From assembly GCA_012798865.1 (NCBI GenBank), contig JAAZMK010000057.1, positions 1 through 17,134 of the forward strand: 17,134 nt of DNA. Direction: 5' to 3'. Position 1 is the first letter of the stretch; every line of letters starts with the position of its first letter. The translations under genes and the position numbers were made by a program. Positions 1-7,662 of this stretch are shown here, in pieces. The notes under the pieces were generated by a model, which saw only the letters and a list, made by a program, of their open reading frames with translations, was not told where the DNA came from and made no database searches. The stretch comes from Clostridiaceae bacterium (GTDB taxonomy: Bacteria; Bacillota; Clostridia; Saccharofermentanales; DTU023).

Positions 1-512
1 TATTGGCAGTCGTTCCTCTGGCAATCCTGATTTCACGTTGGCCCGAAAAGCGCCTCGTCACGGTGATTGTTTTTGTCGGCATATGGGTAACGGATATTCT
101 TGACGGTTTTATCGCACGCCGTTTCAACATGATGACGCAATTCGGAAAGCTGTTCGATCCTTTTGTGGATAAAGTATTTCAGGTCGTGACGGTCATCATG
201 CTCTTTTCTATTGGACTTGTACCCTTATGGGTGCCGCTGTTCTATGTGTTGCGTGAAACGTTCATGTTGTTTGCGAGTACTGTTCTTCTCACTAAGCACC
301 GTGTCGTTGTATATTCCGATCTGCTCGGCAAGTTTTCGACGTTCCTCTTCGTCGTTGCCGTGGGTGTCATCTACCTCTTTCCGACAGAAAAGGCATCGTT
401 GAGAAATTACGTTTTTATCTTACCTGTTTTTACTTCATTTATTGCGACGATTCATTACGGCGTGGTCCAACTCCGCTCGATGCGTGCGGCGAACGATGAC
501 GACCGACTCTAG
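1..512 (+). CDS. CDP-alcohol phosphatidyltransferase, 5'-truncated (PgsA-like)
   Basis: Membrane enzyme that swaps the CMP of a CDP-diacylglycerol for an alcohol; the likely product is phosphatidylglycerophosphate, the precursor of phosphatidylglycerol. The coding frame is open at the window edge (first full codon at 3), so roughly 15-20 N-terminal residues are missing; the TTG at 3 is not the true start. The family signature is complete: counting from that codon, D31-x2-D34-G35-x2-A38-R39-x8-G48-x3-D52-x3-D56, which holds the metal and CDP-binding aspartates. Several hydrophobic segments follow, as expected of an integral membrane protein. It ends in a short polar tail at a TAG, 4 nt before mutS2, so the two are probably cotranscribed. 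The family is certain. The exact alcohol (glycerol 3-phosphate or another) is inferred from resemblance to PgsA, so no symbol is given. Confidence 0.88.
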   Translation, partial: LAVVPLAILISRWPEKRLVTVIVFVGIWVTDILDGFIARRFNMMTQFGKLFDPFVDKVFQVVTVIMLFSIGLVPLWVPLFYVLRETFMLFASTVLLTKHRVVVYSDLLGKFSTFLFVVAVGVIYLFPTEKASLRNYVFILPVFTSFIATIHYGVVQLRSMRAANDDDRL

Positions 513-516
513 AATC

Positions 517-2916
517 ATGACCGAGAAGTCTCTCAAGAAACTCGAATATGACGTGATCATCGAACTGCTTGCTCAACAGGCACGCACGTCGATCGGTCGT
601 ATGCTCTGTCGCGATCTCTTGCCTGCGGTATCGCTGTCGCTATCGCTTGAAGGGCAGGAGGAAACGAATGATGCCTTTGAGCGATTAGTCAAGTGGGGCG
701 ACCTGCCCTTCGGAGGCATCGATGACATACGTCCGATCATTCGACAAGCGTCGGCTGGCGCGACACTTAATTGCGGAGAATTATTGAAAATCGCGTCTTT
801 TCTGCGTGCCGTCGATCGGATGCTCGACGCGGTCGACGATCATCCGCACGATGAAGATAAGGCGGATGAATCCGCCATCCTTCAAAAAGCGCGAATGCTG
901 GAGTCATTGCCCGTATTTCTGCGGCGTTTGGAGATGTCCGTCGCCGGCGAAGACGAGCTTTTTGATCACGCAAGTGAAGAACTTTACAGGATTAGACGCA
1001 GATTGCGCGACGCGCAGGACGCAGTGAAAAAAGAGCTCGATAAAGTATTGCTGAAACATGCCGGCGCTCTTCAGGAAAATCTCATCACGATGCGTAGCGG
1101 TCGCTATGTCGTGCCGGTTCGCTCCGATCGAAGGACCGCAGTCAGAGGGCTCGTACACGACACATCGGCAAGCGGCAACACGCTATTTATCGAGCCGATG
1201 GCGGTCGTCGAACTCAACAATAAAATACGAGAGCTTGAGGCGGCGGAGCAACACGAGATTCTCTCAATCTTAAAAGAGCTGTCCGCGATTGTGGCAACAA
1301 AGGCGGACGTTCTGATTACGAACACGACGATCTTGGCGGAACTCGATTTTGCGATGTCAAAAGCGCGATTGGCACTCGCAATGGATGCGATCATGCCTTT
1401 GATGAATGATTCAGGTGTCATCGTATTGCGAAAAGCCAGACATCCTCTAATTCCGAGCGATCGCGTCGTGCCGATTGATTTCGAGCTCGGAAAGACATTC
1501 AAGACGCTCGTGATTACGGGACCGAATACGGGTGGAAAAACCGTGACGCTCAAAACATGCGGTCTTTTGACATTGATGGCGATGGCAGGTCTCTTCATTC
1601 CTGCACAGTCTTCTTCGGAGATTTCCTGGTTTAAAAGCATTGAAGTCGATATCGGCGATGAGCAGAGCATCGAACAGAACTTGTCGACTTTTTCTTCTCA
1701 TATGCGTGAAGTTATTCGTATCACTGAAATTGCCGGTGAAGGCGTGCTCGTCCTTCTCGATGAACTCGGTGCGGGTACGGATCCGTCCGAAGGCGCTGCG
1801 CTTGCGATCGCCATTCTCGATCACCTTCGTTTGTCCGGTTGCCATACGGTTGCGACAACGCATTATCGTGAACTGAAGGGTTATGCGTTGAATGAAACGG
1901 GTGTCGAGAATGCGTGCTGCGAGTTTGACACGGAGACGCTCCAACCTACTTTTAAACTGCTCATCGGTGTCCCGGGTGTGAGTAATGCTTTTGCGATTTC
2001 GAGTCGGCTCGGTCTTGACGGCGCGATCATCGATAGGGCGAGAGCTTTTATTTCTGATGAGGGAACTCGTTTTGAAAATCTCGTATCGGCGATTGAGCAG
2101 AGCCACCGCGAGGCACGTGCTATGGAAGAGGAGATAGGGCGCCTTCACGAAGAAACGGTACGTGTAAAAGAAACTCTGGAAAAGGAGAGGGATGTTCTCG
2201 CGGATGAACGCGAGCGCCTGCTGTCAAAAGCACGAGAGGAAGCTGCGTCATTACTCGATGAAACACGTGCCGAGATTGACCTTTTGCTCGAGGAAATGCG
2301 TCGAAAGACATTGTCTGCGAGTTCGGGCGACCACCGCGTTACCTCGGAGGCGCGCGGCAGATTGGCAGCGATCGAGAAGAAGTATAAAGTTCGCTCATCC
2401 GGAGGGACTGACGTCGATTTCCCCATCAATCCCGTCAGTCTTCGTCTCGGAGAAGTTTATGAAGCGAGATCGCTCGGTGTGTCCGGTGTTTTACGGGAAC
2501 TTCCCGATTCAAAAGACCAGGTTGTTCTCGAGTCCGGTTCTTTTAAGGTGACCGTTCCTGTTTCAGAGCTGAGGTACGTCAGGAAAGAAGTGGAGCGGAA
2601 AGGGCGCAATCAACCACCCAAAATCGTTCCGTCTTCCAAGTTGCGCTCCGACATTGTCATGCGTGCGAAAACTGAGCTTTTGTTGTTGGGTAAAAGAGTC
2701 GATGAAGCGGTCGGAGAAATCGACCAATTTCTCGATGACGCTTTATTAGCAGGTCTTTCCCCCGTAAGGATTGTGCACGGCAAGGGAACCGGGGCGCTGC
2801 GCAAGGCGACTCACGACTATTTGATGCGCGACCGACGCGTCAAGAGTTTTCGGGCAGGAGGCGATGGGGAAGGGGGAGACGGCGTCACGGTAGCCGAGTT
2901 GTATCTCGATCACTAA
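517..2916 (+). CDS. mutS2: Endonuclease MutS2 / ribosome-collision ATPase
   Basis: MutS2-family ATPase of 799 residues, close to the usual 780-800. It lacks the mismatch-recognition domain of MutS; members have been linked to suppression of recombination and to rescue of collided ribosomes. Visible parts are the N-terminal core and lever region, Walker A GPNTGGKT at residues 335-342, Walker B ending LLDE with D415/E416, and a long charged coiled coil at about 525-600. A small beta-rich segment (about 645-690) and a C-terminal Smr domain (about 718-799) with HGKG at 754-757 follow. The first Smr motif, normally LDLRG, reads LLLLG at 721-725, so the acidic residue is missing. The start was placed at ATG 517 (MTEKSLKKLEYDVI) because family similarity begins there; the frame is open upstream to 442 but that part matches nothing. 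No clear Shine-Dalgarno is seen, consistent with coupling to the gene just upstream. Confidence 0.95.
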   Translation: MTEKSLKKLEYDVIIELLAQQARTSIGRMLCRDLLPAVSLSLSLEGQEETNDAFERLVKWGDLPFGGIDDIRPIIRQASAGATLNCGELLKIASFLRAVDRMLDAVDDHPHDEDKADESAILQKARMLESLPVFLRRLEMSVAGEDELFDHASEELYRIRRRLRDAQDAVKKELDKVLLKHAGALQENLITMRSGRYVVPVRSDRRTAVRGLVHDTSASGNTLFIEPMAVVELNNKIRELEAAEQHEILSILKELSAIVATKADVLITNTTILAELDFAMSKARLALAMDAIMPLMNDSGVIVLRKARHPLIPSDRVVPIDFELGKTFKTLVITGPNTGGKTVTLKTCGLLTLMAMAGLFIPAQSSSEISWFKSIEVDIGDEQSIEQNLSTFSSHMREVIRITEIAGEGVLVLLDELGAGTDPSEGAALAIAILDHLRLSGCHTVATTHYRELKGYALNETGVENACCEFDTETLQPTFKLLIGVPGVSNAFAISSRLGLDGAIIDRARAFISDEGTRFENLVSAIEQSHREARAMEEEIGRLHEETVRVKETLEKERDVLADERERLLSKAREEAASLLDETRAEIDLLLEEMRRKTLSASSGDHRVTSEARGRLAAIEKKYKVRSSGGTDVDFPINPVSLRLGEVYEARSLGVSGVLRELPDSKDQVVLESGSFKVTVPVSELRYVRKEVERKGRNQPPKIVPSSKLRSDIVMRAKTELLLLGKRVDEAVGEIDQFLDDALLAGLSPVRIVHGKGTGALRKATHDYLMRDRRVKSFRAGGDGEGGDGVTVAELYLDH

Positions 2917-2933
2917 AACGATTCGAGCTCATG

Positions 2934-2939
2934 TATAAT
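2934..2939 (+). promoter_or_regulatory. Candidate -10 box for the glycogen operon
   Basis: A perfect TATAAT lies 18 nt after the mutS2 stop and about 85 nt before glgB. No convincing -35 hexamer is found 16-18 nt upstream. The call therefore rests on the -10 match and its position at the head of the operon. Confidence 0.4.
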
Positions 2940-2947
2940 TAATCTGA

Positions 2948-3000
2948 ATCCGATCTCCTTACGGTGTGTAAGTAAGACTGAGCCGTATAGAGAGACGGAT
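2948..3000 (+). other. Potential structured leader before glgB
   Basis: The segment can fold into an outer stem, ATCCG (2948-2952) with CGGAT (2996-3000), continued by TCTC (2954-2957) with GAGA (2992-2995) around a one-base bulge. This encloses a hairpin CTTAC-GGTGT-GTAAG (2958-2972). It lies just downstream of the candidate -10 box and 12 nt before the glgB Shine-Dalgarno, so it would be part of the 5' leader. It matches no riboswitch class I recognise, and folding energy was not calculated. Confidence 0.3.
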
Positions 3001-3023
3001 TGTGGACGGTCGGAGAGAAGATG

Positions 3024-5051
3024 ATGGCGATGAATCAGGCGTGGCTATTCAATCAGGGAAAGAACTACCAAAGTTACCGTATGCTTGGAGCTCGTCCCTC
3101 GACCTCGCCGGAAGGTGAATCGGGTTATCGGTTCGCCGTTTGGGCTCCCAGGGCACAAGCTGTCAGTGTTGTCGGCGATTTCAACGGTTGGAATTCAAAT
3201 ACGCATTATCTGCAGCCTTACGGTACAACGGGAATTTGGCAAGGTTTCATCGCTGGTGCGTGCGATTGGCAACGCTATAAATATGCAATAAGAACACATT
3301 CAGGGCGCGTTCTACTCAAAGCCGATCCGTTTGCGCGGCATGCGGAGACTCGTCCCGGTACTGCCTCCATACTCTACAACTTTGAAAATGATTACACGTG
3401 GGGAGACGGCGATTATATGGCTCGTCGCCAAGACGCGCTTACTGTCGGACCGCTGAACATCTACGAAGTCCATCTCGGGAGCTGGCGTCGTCACGCTGAC
3501 GGCAATGTTTACAGCTACCGCGACATCGCGCACCCGCTCACGCAGTACGTGGTCGATATGGGTTATAACGCAGTCGAGTTCATGCCATTGACGGAATATC
3601 CGTTTGACACATCGTGGGGTTATCAAGCGACGGGATACTTTGCGGCGACTTCTCGATACGGGACACCGGCAGACCTTAAATTTCTAATCGACACGTTACA
3701 TCGTGCCGGTATTCGCGTCATTCTCGATTGGGTGCCTTCACATTTCCCGCGCGATACTTTCGCGCTTGCACGCTTCGACGGCGAGCCTCTCTATGAGGAC
3801 CCAGATCCGCGTCGGGGGGAACACGATGACTGGGGGACGCTCGTTTTTAATTACGCTTTGACAGAGGTGCGATCTTTCCTGTTGTCAAGCGCTTGGTTCT
3901 GGATCGACGAGTTCCATCTCGACGGGATCCGTGTCGATGCGGTCAGCAGCATGATTTATTTGGACTTTGGTCGTCCTGATGCGGAGCCGAATGTTCTGGG
4001 GACATACGAACACCTCGAGGCGATCGATTTCATTAAAGCGCTGAACAGCATGGTGCGCGAATACTTTCCGCACTGCATCGTCGCAGCGGAAGAGTCAACG
4101 CCATATCCTGATGTGACGACTCCTGTCAGCGAAGGCGGGCTTGGTTTCACGCACAAGTGGAATATGGGATGGATGAACGATACGCTTTCATACATGGAGG
4201 TCGACTATTACGCGCGCGGTCAGTTCCATGACAAAATTACTTTTTCAATGATGTACGCATTCCGCGAAAATTTCATCTTGCCATTTTCACATGACGAGGT
4301 CGTACACGGCAAAAAATCGCTTCTTGGACGAATGCCCGGCGACCAGTGGCGTCAGTTCGCATCGTTGAGAGTCTGCTACATGTACCAGATGTCGCACCCG
4401 GGCGCGAAGCTTAATTTCATGGGCAATGAGTTTGCACCCTTTATTGAGTGGCGATACTACGAAGAACTTGAATGGTTCATGCTGCAGTATCCGCGCCACA
4501 GAGAGATGCAGAACTTTTGTCGCGATTTGAATCACTTTTACCGCGAGAGAACGTCTTTTTGGGAGGTTGACCGCTCGTGGGACGGTTTTAAGTGGCTGGT
4601 TCCCGATGACCGCAAGAATAGTGTATTCACGTATGCGCGAATCAATGCGGATAGAAGCGAGGTCATCGTCGTTATTCTCAACATGACGCCCGCAACGTTT
4701 GACTCGTACCTTGTTCGCGTCCCAAAACAGGGACAATATAGACTACTTTTAAATAGCGATTGGACGCGCTATGGCGGTAGCGGGTATAGTGGAATTGACG
4801 GGGAACACGTCGTGTTCCATACAGTTCCATCGGCGACTTCACAGAGAGGTGACAACTCCGATTCGTATGAGAATATGGCGAATGCGACTTATACTCGGAA
4901 TGACGCATCGGTACCATTGGTCGATCATAAGAACAGTTCGCTGCCGATGTTAAATAGTAAATTATCATCGGATAATCCGAGTCCGGTGATTGATATGCCG
5001 CTCCCTCCGTTAGCGGGATTGTACTTGCTATACGAGGGAGACAGTGAGTAA
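3024..5051 (+). CDS. glgB: 1,4-alpha-glucan branching enzyme GlgB
   Basis: Cytosolic GH13 enzyme that cuts an alpha-1,4-glucan and re-attaches the piece through an alpha-1,6 link, creating glycogen branches. About 675 residues. An N-terminal carbohydrate-binding (CBM48-like) domain (FAVWAPRAQAVSVVGDFNGWN) is followed by the (beta/alpha)8 barrel. The GH13 catalytic set is intact: nucleophile D305 in DGIRVDAV, the acid/base in AEEST (E356/E357), and D424 in FSHDEVVHGK. Branching-enzyme hallmarks such as NMGWMNDTLSYM are present. The C-terminal beta domain carries an unusual Ser/Asn/Asp-rich stretch (about residues 604-652) before the last strands. Start: GGAGAG at 3012-3017 sits 6 nt before ATG 3024; ATG 3021 and 3030 and the TTG at 3000 are in-frame alternatives. 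It is the first gene of the glg operon and is separated from glgC by 155 nt. Confidence 0.97.
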   Translation: MAMNQAWLFNQGKNYQSYRMLGARPSTSPEGESGYRFAVWAPRAQAVSVVGDFNGWNSNTHYLQPYGTTGIWQGFIAGACDWQRYKYAIRTHSGRVLLKADPFARHAETRPGTASILYNFENDYTWGDGDYMARRQDALTVGPLNIYEVHLGSWRRHADGNVYSYRDIAHPLTQYVVDMGYNAVEFMPLTEYPFDTSWGYQATGYFAATSRYGTPADLKFLIDTLHRAGIRVILDWVPSHFPRDTFALARFDGEPLYEDPDPRRGEHDDWGTLVFNYALTEVRSFLLSSAWFWIDEFHLDGIRVDAVSSMIYLDFGRPDAEPNVLGTYEHLEAIDFIKALNSMVREYFPHCIVAAEESTPYPDVTTPVSEGGLGFTHKWNMGWMNDTLSYMEVDYYARGQFHDKITFSMMYAFRENFILPFSHDEVVHGKKSLLGRMPGDQWRQFASLRVCYMYQMSHPGAKLNFMGNEFAPFIEWRYYEELEWFMLQYPRHREMQNFCRDLNHFYRERTSFWEVDRSWDGFKWLVPDDRKNSVFTYARINADRSEVIVVILNMTPATFDSYLVRVPKQGQYRLLLNSDWTRYGGSGYSGIDGEHVVFHTVPSATSQRGDNSDSYENMANATYTRNDASVPLVDHKNSSLPMLNSKLSSDNPSPVIDMPLPPLAGLYLLYEGDSE

Positions 5052-5145
5052 AAAGTAAGCTTCGTCCGGCGGCGTTCATGTAAACGTAATGCTGCGACTG
5101 GATGGAGAAATGAAACTAAAGCATTCAGAAGAATAGTGATTTTTA

Positions 5146-5183
5146 GCGTTACGCCGTAATAAGGGCGAACGCGATAAAATCGC
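5146..5183 (+). other. Two adjacent hairpins in the glgC leader
   Basis: In the 155-nt glgB-glgC spacer, GCGTT-a-CGCC (5146-5155) can pair with GGCG-AACGC (5164-5172), giving nine base pairs around one bulged A. GCGAT-AAA-ATCGC (5171-5183) makes a second, perfect hairpin with a three-base loop. They share bases 5171-5172, so both cannot form completely at once. The glgC Shine-Dalgarno begins only a few bases later (AGGAAGAGG, 5190-5198). There is no T-run after either stem, so they do not look like terminators. No clear promoter was found in the rest of the spacer. Confidence 0.35.
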
Positions 5184-5206
5184 ATAGAAAGGAAGAGGTT
5201 TAATGG

Positions 5207-6487
5207 ATGGCTAAACAAGAAGTAATCGCCATGATCCTGGCAGGAGGGCAGGGGTCGAGGCTCGGCGTGCTGACAGAATTGGTTGCGAAGCCGGCAGTTC
5301 CGTTCGGAAGCCGATACCGCATCATCGATTTCCCGCTCAGCAACTGCACCAATTCGGGAATCGAGGCAGTTGGCGTTCTGACTCAATATCAGCCTCTCGA
5401 GCTCAATTCATACATCGGAAATGGGCATTCGTGGGATTTGGATCGCAATAACGGCGGAACGTATATTTTGCCGCCGTATCTGAGTCAAGTCGGTAATGAT
5501 TGGTATAAGGGCACGGCTAATGCGATCTACCAGAACATTCCGTTCATCGACAGCTATGAGCCGAAATACGTTATTATTCTGTCGGGTGACCATATCTACA
5601 AAATGGATTATCTCAAAATGGTCGAATCTCACATTCGGAATGGAGCGGAGGCGACGATCGCCGTCATTGAAGTTCCTTGGGAAGAAGCGTCGCGATTCGG
5701 CATTATGAATACGGACGAAACGGGGCGAATTATAGAATTCGAGGAAAAGCCCGATGTGCCGAAAAGCAACCTCGCTTCCATGGGAATCTATTGTTTTTCT
5801 TGGGATGTTTTGAGAGAAGCCCTCATCAAAGATGAAGCGAATCCGGATTCACGAAACGATTTCGGAGCCAACGTCATCCCCGGAATGATTGAAGCGGGAT
5901 ACGCCGTCTACACATATGCATTTGAGGGGTATTGGAAAGATGTCGGAACGATTTCATCGCTCTGGGAGAGCAACATGGATCTCTTGACTGATCCGTCTCT
6001 GATCAATCTGCGCGATCTCGGCTGGACGATCTACTCCAGAAATCCGCAGCGCCCCTCACACTACTTCGGTCCTGAATCCAATGTCGATAATATCGCGATC
6101 ACGGACGGTTCGGAGATCTTCGGCGAATGTCATAGCACGATTGTCAGCTATAACGTCGTTGTTGAGGAAGGCGCCGTCATCACCGACTCAATCCTGATGC
6201 CTGGATCTTATATCGAAGCCGGTGCCGTTCTAACGCGCTGTATCGTAGGCATGGACACTAGAGTTGAACGCAATGTGCGGGCGACTCCGGACGAGGCGGA
6301 CGGATTGGATTTGTTCGTCAACGATAAACTATGCAAGGACGGGATCACCGTATTCGCACCGAACTTAGTCATCAAGGAAGGGACGAAAATTGTCGGCAAC
6401 TCGATGATCGGGGCGGATCATGCGCGCAAATATCCGCAGTATGTGGAGGAAGTGCCGCACTATTCGAGAATGGAGGTAAGCCTGTGA
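5207..6487 (+). CDS. glgC: Glucose-1-phosphate adenylyltransferase, catalytic subunit GlgC
   Basis: Makes ADP-glucose and PPi from ATP and glucose 1-phosphate, the committed and usually allosterically controlled step of glycogen synthesis. 426 residues. The N-terminal nucleotidyltransferase domain has GGQGSRL at residues 13-19, followed by AKPAVPFG with the conserved lysine K28 and the metal-binding segment SGDHIYKMDY. The FEEKP and FEGYWKDVGT motifs of substrate binding are present. The C-terminal half is a left-handed beta-helix of hexapeptide repeats. Start: ATG 5207 lies 8 nt after AGGAAGAGG; the ATG at 5203 opens only a 3-codon frame. Its last four bases overlap the GTG start of glgD (GTGA), so the two subunits are translationally coupled and probably assemble together. 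Confidence 0.97.
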   Translation: MAKQEVIAMILAGGQGSRLGVLTELVAKPAVPFGSRYRIIDFPLSNCTNSGIEAVGVLTQYQPLELNSYIGNGHSWDLDRNNGGTYILPPYLSQVGNDWYKGTANAIYQNIPFIDSYEPKYVIILSGDHIYKMDYLKMVESHIRNGAEATIAVIEVPWEEASRFGIMNTDETGRIIEFEEKPDVPKSNLASMGIYCFSWDVLREALIKDEANPDSRNDFGANVIPGMIEAGYAVYTYAFEGYWKDVGTISSLWESNMDLLTDPSLINLRDLGWTIYSRNPQRPSHYFGPESNVDNIAITDGSEIFGECHSTIVSYNVVVEEGAVITDSILMPGSYIEAGAVLTRCIVGMDTRVERNVRATPDEADGLDLFVNDKLCKDGITVFAPNLVIKEGTKIVGNSMIGADHARKYPQYVEEVPHYSRMEVSL

Positions 6488-7593
6488 TTACGGATGCCAT
6501 GGGGCTTATTTTGGCAGATAATCGACGGATTCAACTGGGCGCTTTGACGCGACCGAGAGCGATCGCCGCCATGCCGTTTGCCGGGCGCTTTCGCATCATC
6601 GATTTCACATTGTCCAATATGGTGAACAGCGGGATTAAACGTGTCGGCGTTGTCGCATTGACAAAGTATAAATCTCTTATGGACCACATGGGGACGGGCG
6701 CACCGTGGGATCTCGACCGCATGAGGCAGGGGTTATACATGATCCCGCCCTATATCAATCCAATCACGCGTGAACCCGACCGGACAGATGCACAGAGCGT
6801 GATTGATTACGTCGAAACGGGCGATCAAAAATATGTCGTCATTTCTTCAAGTGACTTCGTGACGAATACGTCCTACAAACCGTTGATCAATGCCCATATC
6901 GAATCACGTGCTGACATGACCGTCTTGTACCATGAGGACGGACCGATCGAAGGACCGCCATCGATGGCGATTGAGCTGGATGAAGGCGGTTGTGTACGCG
7001 ATTTGATGGTCGATTTTCCAAGACCGGCAAGTCAGAAAAACGCCGTCGGTCTTATCGTTATCTCACGCGATCTATTGTTGCAACTGTTGGCGGAGATGAT
7101 GGCGCGCGGCATTGCTGATTTCTCCATCGTCGCCATTTTGCAGAACTACAAGAGATTGCGCGTCCATGCCATTGAACTCGAAGCGCCGCTTCTGCGTATA
7201 CATAGCGTAGCAAGTTACTTCGATGCGTCCATGAAGGTGCTCGACAGGGATATTCGTCATATGCTCTTCTCCGTCGATCGACCGATCTACACAAAAGCGA
7301 AGAACAGAGCGCCGTGTATCGTCGCGCCGGGAAGCGGTATCGTCAAAAATGTGCTCGCTTCTGATGGTTGTGCGATCATGGGGCATGTCGAGAACAGTAT
7401 ATTATTCCGCGGATGCGTTATCGGGCGCGGCGCCCGTGTGACGAACAGCGTGCTTTTCCAAGATGTTCAGATTTCTGATGGTGTGGTGCTCGATCACGTG
7501 ATCATCGACAAGAACAGTGTAGTTAAGATGGACGGCCGCCTCCTCGGTCAGCCCGGGTTCCCGATCGTCATCGAAAAGAATGCGATCGTCTGA
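6484..7593 (+). CDS. glgD: Glucose-1-phosphate adenylyltransferase, GlgD subunit
   Basis: GlgC paralogue found in Bacillota, where GlgC/GlgD heteromers are known; GlgD serves mainly as a regulatory partner. 369 residues, the family norm. The fold is that of GlgC, but catalytic positions are degenerate: the GGQGSRL loop is DNRRIQL, the lysine of AKPAVPFG is lost (AIAAMPFAG), and GDHIYKMDY has become SDFVTNTSY. It is therefore probably poorly active or inactive alone. The C-terminal hexapeptide beta-helix is present (GHVENSILFRGCVIGRGA). The start is GTG 6484, preceded by GGAGG at 6472-6476 with a 7-nt spacer. The frame stays open upstream to 6331, but that part lies inside glgC and resembles nothing. 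Confidence 0.95.
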   Translation: MITDAMGLILADNRRIQLGALTRPRAIAAMPFAGRFRIIDFTLSNMVNSGIKRVGVVALTKYKSLMDHMGTGAPWDLDRMRQGLYMIPPYINPITREPDRTDAQSVIDYVETGDQKYVVISSSDFVTNTSYKPLINAHIESRADMTVLYHEDGPIEGPPSMAIELDEGGCVRDLMVDFPRPASQKNAVGLIVISRDLLLQLLAEMMARGIADFSIVAILQNYKRLRVHAIELEAPLLRIHSVASYFDASMKVLDRDIRHMLFSVDRPIYTKAKNRAPCIVAPGSGIVKNVLASDGCAIMGHVENSILFRGCVIGRGARVTNSVLFQDVQISDGVVLDHVIIDKNSVVKMDGRLLGQPGFPIVIEKNAIV

Positions 7594-7594
7594 T

Positions 7595-7646
7595 CGGAAG
7601 ATCATGCCTTAATTAAACGTTCCGCACTTCAATCCTCGGAACTTTT
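7595..7646 (+). promoter_or_regulatory. Attenuator-like pair of exclusive hairpins between glgD and glgA
   Basis: GTTCCG (7619-7624) pairs perfectly with CGGAAC (7637-7642) around a 12-nt loop, and TTTT follows directly (7643-7646), a weak terminator shape. The same TTCCG (7620-7624) can instead pair with an upstream CGGAA (7595-7599), which would dissolve the terminator-like hairpin. The glgA Shine-Dalgarno (AAGGAG, 7648-7653) begins immediately after the T-run. Stems are short (5-6 bp), so this may be only a weak pause or mRNA-processing site. Confidence 0.35.
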
Positions 7647-7662
7647 GAAGGAGTTGATTCAT

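Noticed and set aside
442..516. Upstream extension of MutS2
   Set aside because: It overlaps the phosphatidyltransferase gene and matches nothing in the family; MutS2 similarity starts at ATG 517.
1447..2148. 233-residue open frame on the minus strand inside mutS2
   Set aside because: Antisense to conserved ATPase motifs, rich in Arg, with no start signal; a shadow of the real gene.
5203..5214. ATG GAT GGC TAA just before glgC as a leader peptide
   Set aside because: Only three codons, overlapping the glgC start by chance; the Shine-Dalgarno spacing suits ATG 5207.
6331..6483. N-terminal extension of GlgD
   Set aside because: It lies in another frame inside glgC and lacks family similarity; GTG 6484 has a good Shine-Dalgarno and the expected N-terminus.
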